Shown here in pieces: positions 17,813 to 27,782 of a DNA stretch of 64,000 bases. Below the pieces are notes generated by a model that saw only the letters and a program-made list of their open reading frames with translations, had not been told where the DNA came from and did no database searches. Origin of the DNA: Desulfobulbaceae bacterium BRH_c16a (GTDB taxonomy: Bacteria; Desulfobacterota; Desulfobulbia; Desulfobulbales; Desulfocapsaceae); assembly GCA_000961725.1 (NCBI GenBank), contig LADS01000046.1:1-64000 (forward strand), written 5' to 3'. A program made the position numbers and the translations under genes. Position 1 is the stretch's first letter; every line of letters starts with the position of its first letter.

Positions 17813-18790
17813 ATGAGCGACTTTTCTTCTATCTCTTTCAACCGGTTGTATGGTCACGAAAAGGCCAAGCGGTTGCTGAATCGTTCGCTTATGGCCGATC
17901 GGATTGCCCACGCCTATATTTTTCGCGGTCCTGACGGAGTCGGCAAAAAGCTTTTTGCCAGGGGACTCGCGGCCGCCCTTAACTGCCGGGACAGGCGTGG
18001 GGTGGAGCCGTGCGGGGCCTGTTCGTCGTGTGGGAAGTTCAAATCGATGAATCATCCCGATTTTATGGCCATCCGTCCGGAAAAGGGCGTGATTAAGATA
18101 GATCGTATCCGGCAGTTGGGCAATGAACTGACCTATCCGCCCTATGAATCGAAGATTCGCGTTGTGGTGCTTGAGGATGTCCAGACCATGAGACGCGAAG
18201 CAGCAAACAGCCTGCTCAAGACCCTTGAGGAGCCTCCGGAGAACAATGTATTGATTCTGACCGGCGATTCATCGAAGGAGATCCTTGCCACGCTGATTTC
18301 CAGGTGCCAGGTCGTGCCATTTGCCGGCCTGTCCATTGCCGATACGGCGGCGATTCTTGTCGCTCATGGTGTGGCGCCGGGTTCAGCCCCGCTCCTTGCC
18401 AGGCTGTCCGAGGGAAGTCCTGGGAAGGCGCTGCTTTTTCAGAATGCCGAAATGGTGACGATCTGGCAGGAGGCGGTGAAGGTGCTGTCGGATCCGGCCG
18501 TCGACCCGGATCGCGATGTCGGGATACTTTTACGGCTGGCCGACTCCGTTGCTGCCTTGAAGGAAGACCTGCCGGCCTTCCTCGCACTGTTGAAGATCTG
18601 GGTGCGGGACCTGCTGCTGGGAGAAGATACGTTGATCGACACCCAGCAGGGAGGCGACAGCCGACGGAAAAGCTGGAGTTCCGAGCAATTATTTGCTAAA
18701 TTACGAGCAATTGAAAGCGCCGAGATGGAGCTTGCCCGAAATTGCAACAGAAACCTGGTCTGTGAGGTGATGTTGTTCAGATTGCAGTGA
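17813..18790 (+). CDS. holB: DNA polymerase III subunit delta' (clamp loader)
   Basis: 325 residues of an AAA+ clamp-loader subunit: GPDGVGKKLFARGLA as the P-loop region, a zinc site (CRDRRGVEPCGACSSCGKF), HPDF, then VLEDVQTMRREAANSLLKTL and the SRC motif (TLISRCQVV). It helps load the sliding clamp during replication. An AGGA motif precedes the ATG. Next to ricT and metG it recreates the conserved holB-ricT-metG order known from other bacteria such as Bacillus. Confidence 0.93.
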   Translation: MSDFSSISFNRLYGHEKAKRLLNRSLMADRIAHAYIFRGPDGVGKKLFARGLAAALNCRDRRGVEPCGACSSCGKFKSMNHPDFMAIRPEKGVIKIDRIRQLGNELTYPPYESKIRVVVLEDVQTMRREAANSLLKTLEEPPENNVLILTGDSSKEILATLISRCQVVPFAGLSIADTAAILVAHGVAPGSAPLLARLSEGSPGKALLFQNAEMVTIWQEAVKVLSDPAVDPDRDVGILLRLADSVAALKEDLPAFLALLKIWVRDLLLGEDTLIDTQQGGDSRRKSWSSEQLFAKLRAIESAEMELARNCNRNLVCEVMLFRLQ

Positions 18791-18831
18791 CACCGTTGTC
18801 AAAAGACAACAGGTAGAGGATAAATGATGAG

Positions 18832-19746
18832 ATGTTAGAAATTGTAAACGAAGAACCGGTCGAAAAACCGGTCGATGATTCGGCAGTTGAAGAGGAGGTT
18901 TTCTACCGCATCCAGTTTCGGGAAGGTGGCCAGCAGTCGACGGCAGTCGCAGTGATTCCGGGTCTTCTGGCTGGAACAACGGTAATTGTCCAGACCGATC
19001 ACGGTTTCGAACCCGCCCGTATCGCCAGATATTCGGCGATGTGTGGCTGCAAGGGGCAAAATCGACAGGCCAGCTACACCATCATGCGGCTTGCCAATAG
19101 TGAGGAGCTTGAAAAATATCAGAGTCTTGCTGAAAATGAAACGCGTGCTTTTCAGGTCTGCAACGCCTTGATCGAAACCCATCGGCTCAGTATGAATCTT
19201 GTCAGGGTTGAACGCTTTTTCAACGGCAGCAAAATGATTTTTTATTTTACCGCCGATAGCCGGGTCGACTTCCGGGCGCTTGTCAAGGACCTGGTGCAGG
19301 AGTTTCGCACACGGGTGGAGATGCGTCAGGTCGGCGTCCGGCATGAGACCAAAATGATCGGCGGAATCGGTACATGTGGTCGTGAGCTGTGTTGTTCTTC
19401 TTTTATTAAAAATTTCGATTCGGTGTCGATCAAGATGGCCAAGGAACAGGACTTGCCTCTCAATCCCACCAAGATATCCGGGGTCTGCAACCGACTGCTC
19501 TGTTGTCTGACCTATGAATACGAAACATACAGGAAACAGCGGAAGAACATGCCGAAGACGGGCAAACGGATAAAGATCGGCAATGAGGATTACCTCGTCA
19601 AACGGCAGATTCCGCTGCAGGAGGCAATTATCGCCGAAAACAGTGCCGGCGAGGAAGTTGTTCTCAAGAAGCAGGACTGGAAAGCCTTCCTGGCGGTGAA
19701 GAAAGAGGGAGTCGAAAAGAAACGGGAGAAGAAGGGCGGGGAGTAA
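18832..19746 (+). CDS. ricT: PSP1-domain protein, RicT/YaaT family
   Basis: 304 residues with the PSP1 C-terminal domain. Diagnostic cysteine motifs are GTCGRELCCSSF and VCNRLLCCLTYEYE; these cysteines bind an iron-sulfur cluster in the Bacillus Ric (Y) complex, which affects RNase Y-dependent mRNA maturation. Here the role is inferred by family. A negatively charged N-terminal tail precedes the conserved part. It sits between holB and metG as in many genomes. Confidence 0.9.
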   Translation: MLEIVNEEPVEKPVDDSAVEEEVFYRIQFREGGQQSTAVAVIPGLLAGTTVIVQTDHGFEPARIARYSAMCGCKGQNRQASYTIMRLANSEELEKYQSLAENETRAFQVCNALIETHRLSMNLVRVERFFNGSKMIFYFTADSRVDFRALVKDLVQEFRTRVEMRQVGVRHETKMIGGIGTCGRELCCSSFIKNFDSVSIKMAKEQDLPLNPTKISGVCNRLLCCLTYEYETYRKQRKNMPKTGKRIKIGNEDYLVKRQIPLQEAIIAENSAGEEVVLKKQDWKAFLAVKKEGVEKKREKKGGE

Positions 19747-19819
19747 AACGCAAACCCGGTTGGATCAACGATGAGGCATGCCGCCATCTTTTTATTGCAT
19801 TAGATACCTGTAAAAGACC

Positions 19820-21760
19820 ATGACAACATATATTACCACACCGATATATTATGTGAATGCCCCACCGCATCTCGGCCACGCCTATACAACCATTGTCGCC
19901 GACACCTACAGCAGATTCAGGCGGTTGTGCGGGGAAACGGTGCGGTTTCAGACCGGCACCGACGAACATGGCGATAAAATCGTCAAGGCGGCGGAAAACG
20001 AGAATATACCGCCGCGGGAATATGCCGACAGGATCAGCGCGATGTTTCGCGCGACCTGGCCTCTGCTCGACGTCGAACCCGATCATTTCATCAGGACGAC
20101 CGATGCTGCCCATATTGCCGTAGTGCAAAGTATTCTGCAGAAGGTATACGATAAAGGGGATATCTATTTCGATGAATACAGCGGACTGTACTGCCGGGGG
20201 TGCGAGCGATACCTCACGGAAAAAGAGCTTGTTGACGGCAATTGCCCCGATCATCAGACCCCCCCGCAGGAGATTGCCGAAAAGAATTATTTTTTCCGGA
20301 TGTCTCGCTACCAGCAGCAGCTTATCGACCACATCCGGAATAATCCCCAGTTCATCACCCCTGAGCGCTACCGTAACGAGGTGTTGGCCTTTCTCAGTGA
20401 ACCGCTGGAGGATCTTTGCATCTCGCGGCCAAAGGCGAGACTTACCTGGGGGATCGAATTGCCCTTTGACGCTACTTTCGTCACCTATGTCTGGTTTGAT
20501 GCCTTAATTAATTATTTGACCGGCATCGGCTATCCGGACGGCAAGGATTTTGAAAAGTTCTGGTCGGTTGCCGAACATTTGATCGCCAAGGATATCCTCA
20601 AGCCTCACGCCATCTACTGGCCGACCATGCTGATGGCGATGGATATGCCGCTGTACCGGAAACTCCATGTTCACGGTTACTGGAACATCGACGACACTAA
20701 AATGTCGAAGAGTATCGGTAACGTTGTTCGGCCGAAAGAACTGGTCGAGGCCTATGGCGTGGATACGCTGCGCTATTTTACCCTGCGGGAAATGTCGTTC
20801 GGGCTTGACTCGTCGTTTAGTTCCGAGGCGATCGTCGCCCGGCAGAACGCCGATCTGGCCAACGATCTGGGTAACCTGTTCAGCCGAGCTACCGCCATGG
20901 TATGGAAATATCGGGAGGGAAGAGTACCCGAACCGGCCGGCAACAGCGAAGAAGACCTGGTGCTGCAGGATGCCGCGCAGGCCATGATCGGGGAATACCG
21001 GGCGATGATGGCGGAGTTCCGCTTTCACCTCGCACTTCAGGCAATTTGGGAATTTGTCGGTCTGGCCAACAAGTATATTGTCGGCAATGAGCCATGGACG
21101 CTGGCCAAGGACCCCGCCAAGGCTGCTCGACTTGACACCGTTCTCTACAATCTGCTCGAATGTCTTCGTCTTTTGGCCCTGACATTGCGTCCGGTTATGC
21201 CCGGGGCAGCGGCGAAGATGACCGCCGGCCTGGGATTTGCCCCTGACGATCCGCGTATTGCCTCGCTTGAGGAGGGTGGCGCCTGGGGGAGACTCACCCC
21301 GGGCAGCGGGCTGAACGCCTTTGAGGCCTTATTCCCTAGACTTGATGCGAAAAAAGATGAACCGCAAGAAAGCGATCCGATCGCCTTACCGCAAACTCGG
21401 CAGGAAACGGTGCCGACTGTCGCGGAGGATTTGATCGACTTCGACTTTTTTAAAAAACTTGAGCTGAGGGTTGCGGAAATAGTAGCTGCCGCACCGATTA
21501 AAAAGTCAAAAAAATTGCTGAAGCTCACCGTCAACGCTCCTGAGGAGAGAACGATTGTTGCCGGAATAGCTGAATATTACAGTCCGGAAGAGTTGATTGG
21601 CAGACAGGTAGTTATAGTCGCTAATCTTCAACCGGCAAAACTGATGGGGGTAACTTCCCACGGCATGGTGCTGGCAGCAAAAACGATAGTTGACGGCAAA
21701 GAAAAACTGGTCCTGTCATCGGTCTCAGAATCTGTAGAACCAGGCAGCAGGGTTGCCTGA
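19820..21760 (+). CDS. metG: methionyl-tRNA synthetase with C-terminal tRNA-binding domain
   Basis: 646 residues of a class I synthetase. The HIGH-type signature is PPHLGHAYT near residue 15, a CxxC...C zinc knuckle lies around 130-150 (CRGCERYL), KMSKSIGN is near 297, followed by the anticodon-binding helices. The last about 105 residues form an EMAP/Trbp111-like tRNA-binding OB-fold (FFKKLELRVAEIVAA) that also mediates dimerisation. It charges initiator and elongator tRNA-Met. Confidence 0.97.
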   Translation: MTTYITTPIYYVNAPPHLGHAYTTIVADTYSRFRRLCGETVRFQTGTDEHGDKIVKAAENENIPPREYADRISAMFRATWPLLDVEPDHFIRTTDAAHIAVVQSILQKVYDKGDIYFDEYSGLYCRGCERYLTEKELVDGNCPDHQTPPQEIAEKNYFFRMSRYQQQLIDHIRNNPQFITPERYRNEVLAFLSEPLEDLCISRPKARLTWGIELPFDATFVTYVWFDALINYLTGIGYPDGKDFEKFWSVAEHLIAKDILKPHAIYWPTMLMAMDMPLYRKLHVHGYWNIDDTKMSKSIGNVVRPKELVEAYGVDTLRYFTLREMSFGLDSSFSSEAIVARQNADLANDLGNLFSRATAMVWKYREGRVPEPAGNSEEDLVLQDAAQAMIGEYRAMMAEFRFHLALQAIWEFVGLANKYIVGNEPWTLAKDPAKAARLDTVLYNLLECLRLLALTLRPVMPGAAAKMTAGLGFAPDDPRIASLEEGGAWGRLTPGSGLNAFEALFPRLDAKKDEPQESDPIALPQTRQETVPTVAEDLIDFDFFKKLELRVAEIVAAAPIKKSKKLLKLTVNAPEERTIVAGIAEYYSPEELIGRQVVIVANLQPAKLMGVTSHGMVLAAKTIVDGKEKLVLSSVSESVEPGSRVA

Positions 21761-21783
21761 TCCCGATAAACGAGGAGAATACT

Positions 21784-22083
21784 ATGTTTGTGGTAAATAA
21801 TTTTTTGATGTCGGTCGCTCAGCTTATCGATTTTCTCCTGACAGTTTATACGTGGATTATTATTGGCCGGGTGGTAATCTCCTGGGTGAATGCCGATCCC
21901 TACAACCCTATAGTCCGGTTCCTTTACGAGGCCACCGAGCCGGTGTTGAGCCGCATTCGGCGATTTCTGCCGATCAGCTTCGGGGGGATCGACTTCACGC
22001 CGATGATCCTCATTCTGGCTATAATGTTTCTGCAGAGTTTCTTTATCCAGACCCTGAAGCAGCTTGCTGTAGGGATGGGGTAA
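21784..22083 (+). CDS. yggT: YggT family integral membrane protein
   Basis: 99 residues with two hydrophobic segments (about 10-32 and 68-92) and the family core ISWVNADPYNPIVRFLYEAT followed by PVLSRIRRFLP. GAGGAG precedes the ATG. The function is poorly defined; the family has links to osmotic tolerance and, in several lineages, lies near cell-division genes. Here it precedes a DivIVA-like gene, which fits the division link. Confidence 0.9.
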   Translation: MFVVNNFLMSVAQLIDFLLTVYTWIIIGRVVISWVNADPYNPIVRFLYEATEPVLSRIRRFLPISFGGIDFTPMILILAIMFLQSFFIQTLKQLAVGMG

Positions 22084-22124
22084 TTTGCGGTAATCTAGAT
22101 TTATTATTAACAACGGAGCCGGTC

Positions 22125-22988
22125 ATGCTAACACCGCAGGCAATTAAAGATCAGGAATTTCAGATAAAATTCAGAGGATACGATGCAATAGAAGTAAAGG
22201 CCTACCTTGAGCTGCTGGCTGAAGACTTCTTTGAGTTGAATGAGCAGAAGCGTGTCCAGGAGGAGGAGCTTGAATCCCTGCAGGCCGAACGGGAATCGCT
22301 GCAGCGGGAAAAAGAGAGTCTGGCAAAGGAGCTTGAATTAGGCAGGGAAAATGCCGACAGCATCCAATCTCAGATTGAGAAACGCTACAGCCACAAGGAC
22401 CAGGAAATAGCCGATCTGAGGGAGCAGCTTGACGCGGCGCAAGCCATGGTCGCCGCTCTTGAAGAGGAAAGCAAAAGGCAGAGCGAAAAAGTCGGCGAAC
22501 TGGAAGAAAAACTGGCCGGAGGCCAGGGTAACAGCATTCAGGAACAGGCTGAAAATGAGAAACTCCGGAATAAATTAGAGTTTCTCGAAGAGCAGAACAA
22601 GGAGCTGAAACAGCAAGGTCTCGATTTCAAGACAACTATCCTTGCCGCCCAGAAGTTTGCCGATAATCTGCGGCAGACAAGTGAGCAGGAGGCTCAGCAA
22701 ATGATGACACAGGCGCAGGCCGAGGTGGAGAAATTCCGCAACGAGGCCCATGCCGAACTTTCACGGTTGCCCAAAGAGATAGAAGCACTGCATCAGAAGA
22801 AAATGAAGGTGAGGGAGGAGCTGAAAACAATCCTTCATTCGTACCTCGAGGCCCTGGATGTTTTTTTCGCCGCCGATTCGCCGGAGAAAGACGATGATTT
22901 GTCCGACCTCTTCGAGAGTATCCGGATCCCGGATGGGGAGACTGTCGATCCTGACGATATCGAAAGTATCAATATGGACCTCGTCTAA
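22125..22988 (+). CDS. divIVA: DivIVA-domain coiled-coil protein
   Basis: 287 residues. The N-terminus (MLTPQAIKDQEFQIKFRGYD, then EVKAYLELLAEDF) is the DivIVA membrane-curvature-binding module; a long Glu/Gln/Lys-rich coiled coil follows to about 230 and the acidic tail (DLSDLFESIRIPDGE) ends the protein. The start at ATG 22125 has GGAG upstream, so the longer open frame into yggT is not used. Such proteins mark poles or division sites and scaffold wall growth; the partner here is unknown. Confidence 0.85.
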   Translation: MLTPQAIKDQEFQIKFRGYDAIEVKAYLELLAEDFFELNEQKRVQEEELESLQAERESLQREKESLAKELELGRENADSIQSQIEKRYSHKDQEIADLREQLDAAQAMVAALEEESKRQSEKVGELEEKLAGGQGNSIQEQAENEKLRNKLEFLEEQNKELKQQGLDFKTTILAAQKFADNLRQTSEQEAQQMMTQAQAEVEKFRNEAHAELSRLPKEIEALHQKKMKVREELKTILHSYLEALDVFFAADSPEKDDDLSDLFESIRIPDGETVDPDDIESINMDLV

Positions 22989-23030
22989 AAGGATGCTGCA
23001 ACGCATCTGCAGGTTGCTGCAACCGCTGCC

Positions 23031-23339
23031 ATGGCCTATCTGACAGCATTGTCCGGCGGCTCCGTTCTGGTCCATATCTACGTACAGCCAAAGGCATCGA
23101 AGAGCCGGGTTGTCGGTCTTTTTGACGATTGCCTGAAGATCGCTGTAACCGCCCCGCCGGTTGATGGCAAAGCCAACGAGGAGGTGGTGAAATTTCTTGC
23201 CCGCCTCCTGAATATTCCAGGGCGCGATATTATTATCCAATCGGGTGCACAGTCGAGGAGAAAGCGCGTCCTCATTCAAACTGCGACGTTTGACGAAATT
23301 CTTGAGAAGCTGGAGAAAATACTCATCGAGATTTCGTAG
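23031..23339 (+). CDS. yggU: DUF167/YggU family protein
   Basis: 102 residues with the family core VQPKASKSRVVG, APPVDGKANEEVVKFLA and SGAQSRRKRV. A small alpha/beta protein of unknown function that is often the last gene of a yggT-containing operon, as here. No strong ribosome binding site precedes the ATG; translation may be coupled to divIVA. It converges with the UbiB-like gene, with 21 bp between the stops. Confidence 0.9.
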   Translation: MAYLTALSGGSVLVHIYVQPKASKSRVVGLFDDCLKIAVTAPPVDGKANEEVVKFLARLLNIPGRDIIIQSGAQSRRKRVLIQTATFDEILEKLEKILIEIS

Positions 23340-23360
23340 CGCTCGTTATAACAGGTACTT

Positions 23361-25055
23361 CTACTTGCTCCGCTTTCTGGGCAGCAGGAAAGAGATGATG
23401 AAACCTGTCGTGCTGATACCGGCGAGAATCAAGCCAAGGATACCGAGCGTCCCGATAAAACCGGGCTCCCGCGACATGCGATCGGCCAGCATCAGAATGG
23501 ATGAGCCGACGATCAGGGCGGCAATGATCATGGCGATACCCATCAGGCGGCTTGAGGTATCGAGTTGCTCTGAGAGGTGTTCGATCCTTTTGAGTTCGAG
23601 ATTCAGGGTGAAACGGCTGTGCCGGGCATGGTCCAGGAACCTCTGAAGATCGCCGGGAAGATCTTCGAGGAGTTCAAGTGAGCTGGCTACTGCCTTATAT
23701 ATCCGGTCCGTTATCGCTCCCATGCTCCGCCTGTTGATGACGATTTCCTGGATCAGCGGTTCAACGTGGGACAGGACGTCAAAGGTCGGATCGAAATATT
23801 CTGCGACTCCTTCGATGGTAGTCAGGGCCTTGGTCAAAAGCATCAGGTCTTCCGGGCACTGGATGCGATACCGTTGCAGCATGCCGAAAAAATCGGAGAG
23901 AAGACTGGTGATATTGAGATGCTGGAGATCGATGTTGCGGAAGTGATCGGTGAGGTGTCGCAGTTCAAGACGGAAATCCCGATTGTCGAGAACCGCCGGA
24001 TCAACGTCGGTGAGTTCCAGAACCACCCGGCATAAGCGGTCGATATCGCCCTTTACCACTCCCGCCACCAGGTTGATGAGTTGTTCGGTCGTTTTTCGAT
24101 CAAGCTGACCTGTCATGCCGCAATCAATGAAACCCAGCTTGCAATCGGGGAGCAGAAAGATGTTGCCGGGGTGGGGGTCGGCATGAAAAAAACCGAAGCG
24201 CAGGCACTGTTTGAAAACCGCATCCGTGGCGTTGGCGACGATGGTCCGTCGTTCGACGGCGGTCAGTTGCTGCGGGATGACGGTCGACAGCAGTCGGCCT
24301 TTCACCTCCTGCATGGTCAGTACGTTACGGGTGGTGGCTGCCCAGTATACCTTGGGGAAACTGATATTCCGATCATCTTCGAAATAGCGTCGCAACCGTT
24401 CGGTCGACTGCCCCTCGATGATTAGGTTGATCTCTTTGAGCAGTTCTCTTGAAAACTCTTTGGCAACTGCCGTTGGACTGTAACCCAGATCGGCAAAATA
24501 CTGTTCAAGGAGCTGCGCCAGGCTTTCCACCAGGGCCATGTCTTCTTCGATAAGCTCCCTGGCGCCGGGGCGTATGACCTTGATGACAACCTCGGTGCCG
24601 TTCTTCAAGGTTGCCCGATGGACCTGGGCGATCGAAGCGGCCGCCAGAGGGGTTTCATCGATGACCGCAAAGAGCTGGTCGAGACGTCCCGGGAACTCCA
24701 TGACAAGGACCTGGTATATTTCGGCAAACGGAACCTGGTTGCAGTCGTCCTGTAATTTTTTCAACTCGGTTGCCCAATCCGGCGGGATTAAATCAGGGCG
24801 GGTAGAGAGAACCTGTCCGAGCTTGATGAAAGTCGGACCAAGTTCTTCCAGTACCATGCGCACCCGTTCCGCTCTCGGCATGTTTTCCAGGCGAATCGCC
24901 CCATTGGTATCGGTCTCTTCCCGGGCGGTGCCGAGCAACCGATACAATCCCGTATCATGAATCAGTTGCCGAAATCCGAATTTGGAAAGTACTTTGACAA
25001 TTTCCGCGAATCGCTTGGTGTTCCTGATTGTGCGTTTGATTGTGGTAATCTTCAT
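23361..25055 (-). CDS. UbiB/ABC1 (ADCK-like) atypical kinase
   Basis: 564 residues with the UbiB-family kinase-like core: [14 protein letters not shown], the alanine-rich loop [34 protein letters not shown] as the catalytic segment and [10 protein letters not shown] as the metal-binding segment. Two C-terminal hydrophobic segments (about 505-555) anchor it in the membrane. The family supports quinone biosynthesis, likely menaquinone here. Its ATG overlaps the stop of the HDOD gene (ATGA), so it is the last gene of a three-gene operon with signalling proteins, an unusual context. Confidence 0.9.
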   Translation of the reverse strand: MKITTIKRTIRNTKRFAEIVKVLSKFGFRQLIHDTGLYRLLGTAREETDTNGAIRLENMPRAERVRMVLEELGPTFIKLGQVLSTRPDLIPPDWATELKKLQDDCNQVPFAEIYQVLVMEFPGRLDQLFAVIDETPLAAASIAQVHRATLKNGTEVVIKVIRPGARELIEEDMALVESLAQLLEQYFADLGYSPTAVAKEFSRELLKEINLIIEGQSTERLRRYFEDDRNISFPKVYWAATTRNVLTMQEVKGRLLSTVIPQQLTAVERRTIVANATDAVFKQCLRFGFFHADPHPGNIFLLPDCKLGFIDCGMTGQLDRKTTEQLINLVAGVVKGDIDRLCRVVLELTDVDPAVLDNRDFRLELRHLTDHFRNIDLQHLNITSLLSDFFGMLQRYRIQCPEDLMLLTKALTTIEGVAEYFDPTFDVLSHVEPLIQEIVINRRSMGAITDRIYKAVASSLELLEDLPGDLQRFLDHARHSRFTLNLELKRIEHLSEQLDTSSRLMGIAMIIAALIVGSSILMLADRMSREPGFIGTLGILGLILAGISTTGFIISFLLPRKRSK

Positions 25056-25942
25056 GGTCCTGTGAAGATGTTGAGGATGTTCTGGTTTTTTTCCCGATGC
25101 AGCTTAAGTGTCTCGAACCAGAAACCGAGGTCGACGATATTCCAGGGCAGGCGGTTGTCTTGCCAGAGGAGAGCTGTTTCCGGAAAGAAATCACCGAATA
25201 TTTTCATCACATCTTCGGTTCGAAGAATATCGGCGTTACAGTACATGAGCGCAAGGATGTCTGCAACCTGGACAATCAGAGGGTACTGCCGGTAGGCTTG
25301 CGCTTCCTGAGGCTTATGGTGATAACCGATGGCCATCGCCAGCTGTTTCGGCAGCAGCCATTTCTCTGCAAGCTGCAACCCCACCTGGTCGTGGCAAACG
25401 GCAAATGTTTGTTCTTCTTCGGCGGTATTGCTGTAATGACTGGAGCCGGTGAGTCCTCTCAGGATCGGGTAGTCTTTGGGAAATGCCATAAACATGGCGA
25501 GCTTGCCGATGTCATGGATAAGGCCGGAAATAAAGAGTTCGCTCGGAGAAAGATGCAGCTGTTCGCCGATGATTTTTGCCGCAAGCCCGCAGGTGAAGGC
25601 ATGTTCCCAGAAAACCCCGACGGTGGCTCTGCTTTCACTGTTCATCTTCGGAAAGGATGCGAAAATTGCCTTGCCGAGCACTATATTTCTAATTTCCTCA
25701 TAACCTAATACAACCACTGCCCGTTCAATGGTGCTCACTTCTCGCGGAATTCCGAAAAAAGCAGAGTTGGCGACCTTTAAAATCGCCGTGCACATGGCTT
25801 GATCGGGAAGAATGGCCTGCATCAGGTCGTTGGCGCTGCTCTCGGGATCGGCGGTAACGGCCATGACTTTGCCGACGGTTGCAGGCAAGGCGGGAAACGC
25901 ATCGATCTGGGCATTTATGGCAATAGAGTGAGGTTCGGTCAT
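25052..25942 (-). CDS. HDOD domain signalling protein
   Basis: 296 residues covering one HDOD domain (LPATVGKVMAVTADPESS, VVLGYEEIRNIVLG, SGLIHDIGKLAMF, IGYHHKPQEA). Some HD-like residues are kept (HDIGK, YHH), but HDOD domains usually act as regulators, not phosphohydrolases. It overlaps the upstream GGDEF/HD-GYP gene and the downstream UbiB-like gene by four bases each, so all three are translationally coupled. The target is unknown. Confidence 0.85.
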   Translation of the reverse strand: MTEPHSIAINAQIDAFPALPATVGKVMAVTADPESSANDLMQAILPDQAMCTAILKVANSAFFGIPREVSTIERAVVVLGYEEIRNIVLGKAIFASFPKMNSESRATVGVFWEHAFTCGLAAKIIGEQLHLSPSELFISGLIHDIGKLAMFMAFPKDYPILRGLTGSSHYSNTAEEEQTFAVCHDQVGLQLAEKWLLPKQLAMAIGYHHKPQEAQAYRQYPLIVQVADILALMYCNADILRTEDVMKIFGDFFPETALLWQDNRLPWNIVDLGFWFETLKLHREKNQNILNIFTGP

Positions 25943-27561
25943 GGCTGCTCTTTGAGAAAACCGGCGAATAATTCCTGGCGGGCTTGTTGCAAAACATGTG
26001 GATCCAAGTCGAACAGACGGTTCTTTTCTATGACGGTGAGAACCTGACAGACGAGGAATGGGTCGAATTGCTGCCCGGCTTCTTTTTTCAGTTCCTCGAC
26101 TATCTCCCCATGAGTCAGCCTCCGGCGGTAGGGGCGTTCGGCGTTCATTGCCGCAACGGCGTCGACGATGCTGAATATCCGTGCCCCAAGTGGTATTTCT
26201 TCCCCCTTCAATCCGTGAGGATGACCAGTGCCGTCATATCTCTCACCATGACAGAGAAGGACATTTCTTTCATTGGCGAAGTAGTCGAAGATATCGGTAA
26301 GTTCAGTCAGCTTGAATGGCAAGTCTCCCATTGTCTTTCGTTCATCATGGGACAGCTTTCCCGGTTTGGCAAGCAGGTCGTTGTGAAGCAGCGATCTAAA
26401 ACTGTTGTACAGGGTGATGGCGTTCCGAAAGGTCTGGATATGTTGTTCCGGAAGCCCAAGCTGTTTGCCAAGCAGGGTGACATAGTGGGAGACGGTGGAG
26501 ATATGCGCCTGATGTTCGGGACCGGCCACACTTTGAGCGAGAAGCTGGAGGGACGCGATCACCGAATTTCTGGTTTTTTCCAGGGTACGGTTGAGAGTCT
26601 CTTTTAAAAAGGTTAATGATTTTCTTGAAGACAGTTCTTCTTTGGTATTCTGCGGACTGTAGATGTGAATCCTGTTGCGGCCATAGGCCTTGGCCATAAA
26701 AAGGGCCGTTTCCGCCATGGTAATAAAGTCGTCATGACTGTCAGGTTTGTGGGCGAGGAGGGAGGCGATCCCTGCCGAGATGGTGATACGCTGTTTCCTG
26801 CCGTTATGGCTATAGGATTTTGCCGAACAGGCATTACTGATTTTTTCTGCGATGCGATAGGCTTGATCAAGATCGGCCCCAGGCATTAAAACCACAAAAT
26901 CCTCACCGGAAAAACGGTAACAGGTATCGATATCGCGGGAAGCGATCGTCAACCTGGCCGCCAGTTCATTGAGCATAAAATCGCCGAAATGCAGGCCCGA
27001 TGACTTGTTCACCTTGTTGAAAAAGTCGATGTTGAAAATCAAAAGCGACAGATGGCTGGAGTTTTTTTGGGCTGTCTCAACTACTTCACGCAGGTTTGTG
27101 GTGAGGTGCCGTCTATTGAACAGTCCTGTCAGAGGATCCCTGGTGGAAAGGGCTTTCAGTTGTTTATCCAAGGTGGCGGAATGAGCATGATGTTCCGCAC
27201 TGATCTTCTGAACCTGACAAAGAAAAGAGATTCTATGGAGGAAGATCTCTTGGGATACAGGAACAACAAGGAAATCAATCAGTCTCGTTGTCACGTTTTT
27301 CAGGATGGATGGTGGGATCGTTTCATCTGTGATGAGGATGAGAATGGGGGTGGATTCGGGCAGTGAGGGAAGCTGCAGGAGGGCCTGGAGTTGATCCGGG
27401 TCGTTATCTGTAAGGATAAGGGCAGCTTTGCGATATTCATCGGGACTTGGTCTGATCCCCGGAAACACACAGAGTGCAGACGAGCAGATCTGATGTACTC
27501 TTTCTTTCATCCGTTCGCCCGAATGAAGGTCGGGCGGCACGATGTAATCTCTTTCTGTCAT
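25939..27561 (-). CDS. degenerate GGDEF plus HD-GYP-like protein
   Basis: 540 residues: an N-terminal receiver-like region without a clear phospho-Asp (about 1-125), a GGDEF domain about 135-300 and an HD-GYP-like region about 330-520. Both catalytic centres are altered. The GGDEF site reads FSGEDF, and the HD signature is replaced by AITLYNSFRSLL. The GYP loop reads GERYDGTGHPHG. It is therefore more likely a c-di-GMP or protein-binding sensor than an enzyme. TRDPLTGLFNRR is intact. A frame upstream of the ATG (from GTG 27631) could reflect a lost N-terminal extension; not convincing. Confidence 0.8.
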   Translation of the reverse strand: MTERDYIVPPDLHSGERMKERVHQICSSALCVFPGIRPSPDEYRKAALILTDNDPDQLQALLQLPSLPESTPILILITDETIPPSILKNVTTRLIDFLVVPVSQEIFLHRISFLCQVQKISAEHHAHSATLDKQLKALSTRDPLTGLFNRRHLTTNLREVVETAQKNSSHLSLLIFNIDFFNKVNKSSGLHFGDFMLNELAARLTIASRDIDTCYRFSGEDFVVLMPGADLDQAYRIAEKISNACSAKSYSHNGRKQRITISAGIASLLAHKPDSHDDFITMAETALFMAKAYGRNRIHIYSPQNTKEELSSRKSLTFLKETLNRTLEKTRNSVIASLQLLAQSVAGPEHQAHISTVSHYVTLLGKQLGLPEQHIQTFRNAITLYNSFRSLLHNDLLAKPGKLSHDERKTMGDLPFKLTELTDIFDYFANERNVLLCHGERYDGTGHPHGLKGEEIPLGARIFSIVDAVAAMNAERPYRRRLTHGEIVEELKKEAGQQFDPFLVCQVLTVIEKNRLFDLDPHVLQQARQELFAGFLKEQP

Positions 27562-27782
27562 GGAGCAAACCCATTGACTGTGCAGCTTCGGAAACGAAGA
27601 CGATGTAATCCCCCTGCAGGGTGGGATTCACCCTGCTCTGTAACTATATCTTTTCCTGAACCGAAAATGCAAATTCAATATATGACACTGCAACCGATTG
27701 TTCTTTAACACTGGAGCAGTGAATACGCCAATTCGTCCGGGGGGCGGGCACAGGAGGGTGTAAAGATAACTCCCATAAGGCA

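Noticed and set aside
16437..17813. 458-codon minus-strand frame opposite yhaM
   Set aside because: The plus-strand gene has clear OB and HD motifs; the minus frame is its shadow.
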